From NCBI GenBank assembly GCA_018350325.1, contig JAEVLN010000027.1, positions 1 through 64,000 on the forward strand: 64,000 nucleotides of DNA, read 5' to 3'. The translations under genes and the position numbers were made by a program. The DNA comes from Globodera rostochiensis. Taxonomy: Eukaryota > Nematoda > Chromadorea > Rhabditida > Heteroderidae. The notes beneath the pieces are model-generated. The model had not been told where the DNA came from. It saw only the letters and a list, made by a program, of their open reading frames with translations, and searched no databases. This document shows, piece after piece, positions 60,343 to 64,000 of this stretch (within the stretch, counting starts at the first letter, position 1; each line of letters starts with the position of its first letter).

Positions 60343-61122
60343 GTAGGGCCGCTAATTATATGGAAATCCATATTTTTTTTGCGCACTTGGAACAGCGTAT
60401 AAATGCCATAAATAGTGTTTTTAGCTTTGCTAGAGCCCATTTTATAATCCATATTTTTCCATATTTCGCGTTTTTATCCATATTTCGCCATTTTTCAAAA
60501 ATTCACTTAACAAAAATGCAATAAAAACGAAAAATACACCCAAATCAGGGCCGTAGCCAGGGGGGGGGGGGGGAAGGGGGGGGGGGAATTCCCCCCCCCC
60601 CCCAAAATGAAATTTGAGAAAAAAAAAACAAGAGGGGGGACCCTTTTGTTTTGCACTTTTACAATTTTTTGACCAATTTTTAACAATTGCCATCAAAAAT
60701 CAAAAAAAAATTTGCATTTTTGAAACTTTTTTGAAAATTCCTTCAAATAAAATACCTTGGCGCTCAAATGGGAAAGCCATTTGAGCGCCGCGCTCAGATG
60801 GTTCAAATTCCCCCTCCCAAAATTTTTTTTCTGGCTACGGCCCTGACCCAAATGCACCCCTAAAACTTGACTTATCGCGACTAAAAATTCTGCCACCAAA
60901 AAATAAAATTTTTTAAATTCTGCTTATTTTCAAAAAAAATTTCTGAAATGCCTTTAATTTACATATAAAAATTTTAATTTTAATTTTTACTTCAATTAGG
61001 AAAATCCTGCCCCTTCTTTGCTATATTTGAATTTATCCATATTTGGCCCATATTTTGCATTTTTTCATCCATATTTTATGGCCAAAATTCAAGATTTTTT
61101 GTCCATATAATTAGCGGCCCTA
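60343..61122. mobile_element. hAT-type MITE, 780 bp, with a nested MITE
   Basis: Termini TAGGGCCGCTAATTATATGG and its reverse are flanked by the 8-bp duplication GTTATGAG (60,335-60,342 and 61,123-61,130). The subterminal regions are rich in CCATATTT. Confidence 0.93.
60546..60845. mobile_element. Nested 300-bp hAT-type MITE
   Basis: Termini CAGGGCCGTAGCCAG and CTGGCTACGGCCCTG are flanked by the 8-bp duplication ACCCAAAT (60,538-60,545 and 60,846-60,853). It lies wholly inside the 780-bp MITE and so is the younger insertion. It has G and C tracts facing each other that could form a stem. Confidence 0.93.
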
Positions 61123-61130
61123 GTTATGAG

Positions 61131-61690
61131 TAGGGCGCGGAAATGCTTGAAAATTAACTGTCTAAAGATTATTCAACAAAATTTAAAAATTCATTCTTCA
61201 AAAAGCTCCAGAAATCTCAAATAAAGGACAAAAAAGGACGTGTGCCCCAAATAAAGGACAAATCTTTAAAAAAAGGACATTTCAAATTTTAAAGATTGGG
61301 GGGCGCCAAAAAAGGACAAATCTTTAAAAAAAAAGGACAGTTGACAACCCGGCATCAGTCCAGCAGAGATGGGATTTTTGTATCGATTGTTATTGATTGA
61401 TGTTGCTCTTTTCACCAACAATGTGAACTCCTCTCTATTCAGCCAGCCCATTCTTATTTACCCGCAACACATATGTACGTCCCCCCCCCCCCCCCCCCCA
61501 AAAAAGTTGCGATTCAGTGACTCAAATTTTAAGTTATTCGCATAAATTTGCTATCCATTCTCAGGGATAGTTTTTTTCCTCAAAAAACATTTCGGGGGGG
61601 GGGGGGCTGGCTACGTCCTCTGGCTAGTCCCCTCATCCCTGAAAAACGAAAAAAATCATTTTAAGAGAAAAATTTTTGAACGAATTTTCT
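61131..61690. other. Intergenic with AAAGGACA repeats and C/G tracts
   Basis: Several AAATAAAGGACAAA-type repeats (61,217-61,345), a long C tract at 61,480-61,499 and a G tract at 61,594-61,606 with GGCTGGCTACG, which resembles a decayed end of the nested MITE family. No gene. Confidence 0.5.
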
Positions 61691-61699
61691 TCTATAAAA

Positions 61700-63676
61700 A
61701 TGTCTTCTCCAAATGCAAATGCGATTGGAGAGGTAGCAAGTAAATTCAATAAACTGTACATTATGCCGCCGAATCGGCTAACCCGCATCAAAAAGACGAT
61801 GAACATCATGTTTGGTCGGACTGGAGATGAACAGCGGGTGCCCATCAATTTTTTGGCAAGAACTGCGGTAAAATGTTGTGTGTGTGGCATTATTATTAGT
61901 TGACAATATTTTTTCATTTTTGTCTAAATGCTTCCAAAAATGTTTCAAATTGGGATAATACTCCCTGAAAATGTGCATTCGTCTAAGACTGAAGGAGACG
62001 GAGTGGACTAAAACATGGTTTTTTTGTTGTTGCATTTTTAGGAACGGAATCCTCGCCGTGAGGACATGAACTGCGCCCAGGACTGGCCCAGCGTTTGGCC
62101 CGCTGCGCAGCCCTTTCGCTCATCAGCAGTGCCGTTGCCGCTTTGGATGGGCTTTCGGCGGCGGCCGGATGTTCAGCCGCGGCATGGGCTCCTATGGCAA
62201 TTTGGAGTTGCTGAAAATCCCCAACTTTTTGCACCTGACGCCGTTGCATGTGCAACGCCATAGCCAGGCTATCAAAAGTTAGCGCAATTTTCAAAAAAAA
62301 ATTTTTAATTGAAAAGTTTTTGGTCGATTTCGGTCGGGGCGAAAAGAGTCGAAAAAGGATGGGCGCTTCGTCTGGATTTTTTAAAATCTTAACTTTGGCA
62401 AAGAAAGGTGAAGTTTTTGAACGACTTGGATATGTTGTTATTTTTTGTTCAATATTTTGGTCTCGAAACCATTATAAACTTAAATTTTTTGCAGAATTTT
62501 GCACCAAATTTCCCGAGGAGTTGAAGAAGGCGAGCACCAAAGAACAGTACACGCCGGTGCGGTTGGTCTACAGTGACTACATTCATCAAAGCACCAACAT
62601 TCGGGACATTCGTGCGCGTGAAGTCACTGCACACATTCGTCTTAACTCTTTCGAGCTCAAAGTTTCTTTCTTCTTTTTTTTTTGTAGTTTTTTAAATGCA
62701 GCAAAAAAGTTTCGTTTGGTTTACGGCTCTGTCAACAAAAATGGGTCCATTTTTTTGTTGTTGTATTTGACTCGGCTTTTTGGTCACTTTTTTGATTCTT
62801 TTTTTCACAAATCAGAATATTTTCTTAACGTATTTTTATAGGACACTCACGCGCACAACAAATGCCGGCAGTTGCTTGGTGACCGCTACAACGAAGAGAC
62901 GGACACGTTCAACATCAAATCGGACAGGTTTTTGTTGTCATTGTTTAAAAATGTGATTGATTTGAGCAATTTGGAGCCGAGTAGTGATTTTTGGCAACAA
63001 ACAAAAATGGCTAACATTCGGACTCCGAATTTCGGAGTCTGAATTTTTAGGTAAATGAGTGAGGACTGAGGTGTTGAACTCGGAATTTTGGAAAGCAAAA
63101 GCCGGTATTGATGTACCTCTGAATTTGGGTTAAACAATCCCCCTGGGCGTTGGTTGGTGGCATCTTCTCACGTCGCTGCGGGGATTGATAAATTTTTTGG
63201 AAGATTTTAAGAAATGCTTTTTGATTCAGATGCCCCCTTCGACGCCAAAATATTGACTACCTGTCCTATGTGCTCACCGCGTTGTTCCACGAATCGCATC
63301 GGATTGAAAAGTGGGAGACGTCGATGGTTCAGGAGGTTTGTTTACACAATTTCCGGGACGGACGGATGGGTTTGGGGTTTTTCCAATGGAGCACTTTTTG
63401 GGCCACGATACCCTTTACATTAATATAATAGATTTTAAACAATTTGTGGGGGCGCCTGTTTTTTGTCCAGTCGGTTCAAAAAAAATTTTATTTAAAAAAA
63501 ACTAAGATTTTGAATTTTATTATTCGATTTTAACAAATTTTGAATATAAAAATTGGGTGTCGTCTAAAGCAAATTCTCTTGTTCAGCTGTTGGCGCTAAA
63601 GGAACAGGAACGCCTGGATGCGGAGGGCGAGCCCGAGTCTGATCGGCAGGCGCAGCTGATGATGGACAGAAATTGA
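61700..63676 (+). CDS. mrps-35: Mitochondrial small-subunit ribosomal protein mS35 (MRPS35)
   Basis: Six exons: 61,700-61,867; 62,042-62,277; 62,495-62,661; 62,842-62,927; 63,230-63,335; 63,587-63,676. The product of about 283 aa carries the family signatures [55 protein letters not shown] and [11 protein letters not shown], in order. It is a structural protein of the mitochondrial small ribosomal subunit. Exon 2 is 236 nt, one more than phase allows: upstream sequence reads ...[12 protein letters not shown] in one frame while [10 protein letters not shown] is in the next. The break lies around the GC-rich 62,150-62,172. All other junctions fit. An indel mutation or a sequence error is likely, as the rest of the gene is intact. 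Confidence 0.88.
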
Positions 63677-63904
63677 TCGATTTGAGTTTCAATCAATCGA
63701 TTTGCGTTCCGATTTTCATTTTTACCTCCTGATTGTAGGGAAGAATTTGATTATATATTTTTGATTTGCCAACATTTTTTAAACGCTTTGGTTGTTATCC
63801 AACTTATTTGCTTATTCACATTTTCTCAGTTTTTGATCATTTTCCCCAGGCGAATATTCCCACAAACAGAGCGCACTGTTTTGCTGCACTGCTTGGTAAA
63901 CAAG

Positions 63905-64000
63905 ATGGGCTCCCGATTCAAGCCGAAGCCGTGCCTGAACGTCCACTCCGAATTCCTGGTGAGGATCAGTTTTATGAATCTTAAAGCCTAAACGGGACCA
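63905..64000 (+). CDS. Possible first exon of a further gene, partial
   Basis: A 5' segment after a TTTTCCCCAG acceptor-like site (about 63,849) is followed by ATG and MGSRFKPKPCLNVHSEFL, ending at a GTGAGG donor (63,959). The gene would continue past the window. It could be a trans-spliced start, but this is speculative. Confidence 0.3.

Overview
The window looks like a chromosomal segment from a plant-parasitic cyst nematode, most likely Globodera or a close relative. The evidence is short AT-rich introns with TTTTCAG-type acceptors, a pair of SPRY-domain genes of the SPRYSEC/RanBPM-like type typical of Globodera, a nematode flp-11-like neuropeptide precursor and a patched-related (PTR) gene. 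It is a repeat-rich region with genes between the repeats. All exon models were built by hand from splice sites and phase continuity. No database search was possible.

Layout. 1-16,556 is a giant inverted repeat: left arm 1-6,630, a 908-bp spacer, right arm 7,539-16,556. Matched minisatellites lie near the outer ends, and transposon insertions are present in the right arm only. 16,855-26,228 holds two SPRY genes pointing toward each other. Between them, on the minus strand, lies an flp-11-like gene (20,871-22,167). 28,783-30,192 (minus) holds an EF-hand fragment and a cysteine-rich secreted protein. 31,596-38,064 (minus) holds a GT31 galactosyltransferase-family gene plus a tandem, 5'-truncated copy of it. 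38,773-45,045 (minus) is an 18-exon PTR gene with a tRNA-Tyr in one intron. 46.5-56 kb is mostly mobile-element debris: hAT-type MITEs with 8-bp target duplications, two foldback elements with minisatellite arms (one carrying a MULE transposase remnant), and the scattered exons of a SecA-like ATPase gene. 56,710-59,204 (plus) encodes a glutamine-rich repeat protein with a C-terminal membrane segment. 61,700-63,676 (plus) is mitochondrial ribosomal protein S35 with one apparent frameshift. A new gene may start at 63,905.

The genes do not form an operon or a pathway. The strongest themes are local duplication (the SPRY pair, the GT31 pair and the giant inverted repeat) and repeated invasion by elements with long or minisatellite-bearing terminal repeats. 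A short palindromic GC-rich dispersed repeat (core CGGCGGTGCCGATAGGCGCC) recurs at least 15 times. The most interesting observations are the giant foldback, with an empty-site proof of later insertion; the foldback MULE; the eukaryotic SecA-like gene; a splice-donor-bearing tandem repeat inside a SPRY intron; and a broken splice donor in one SPRY gene.
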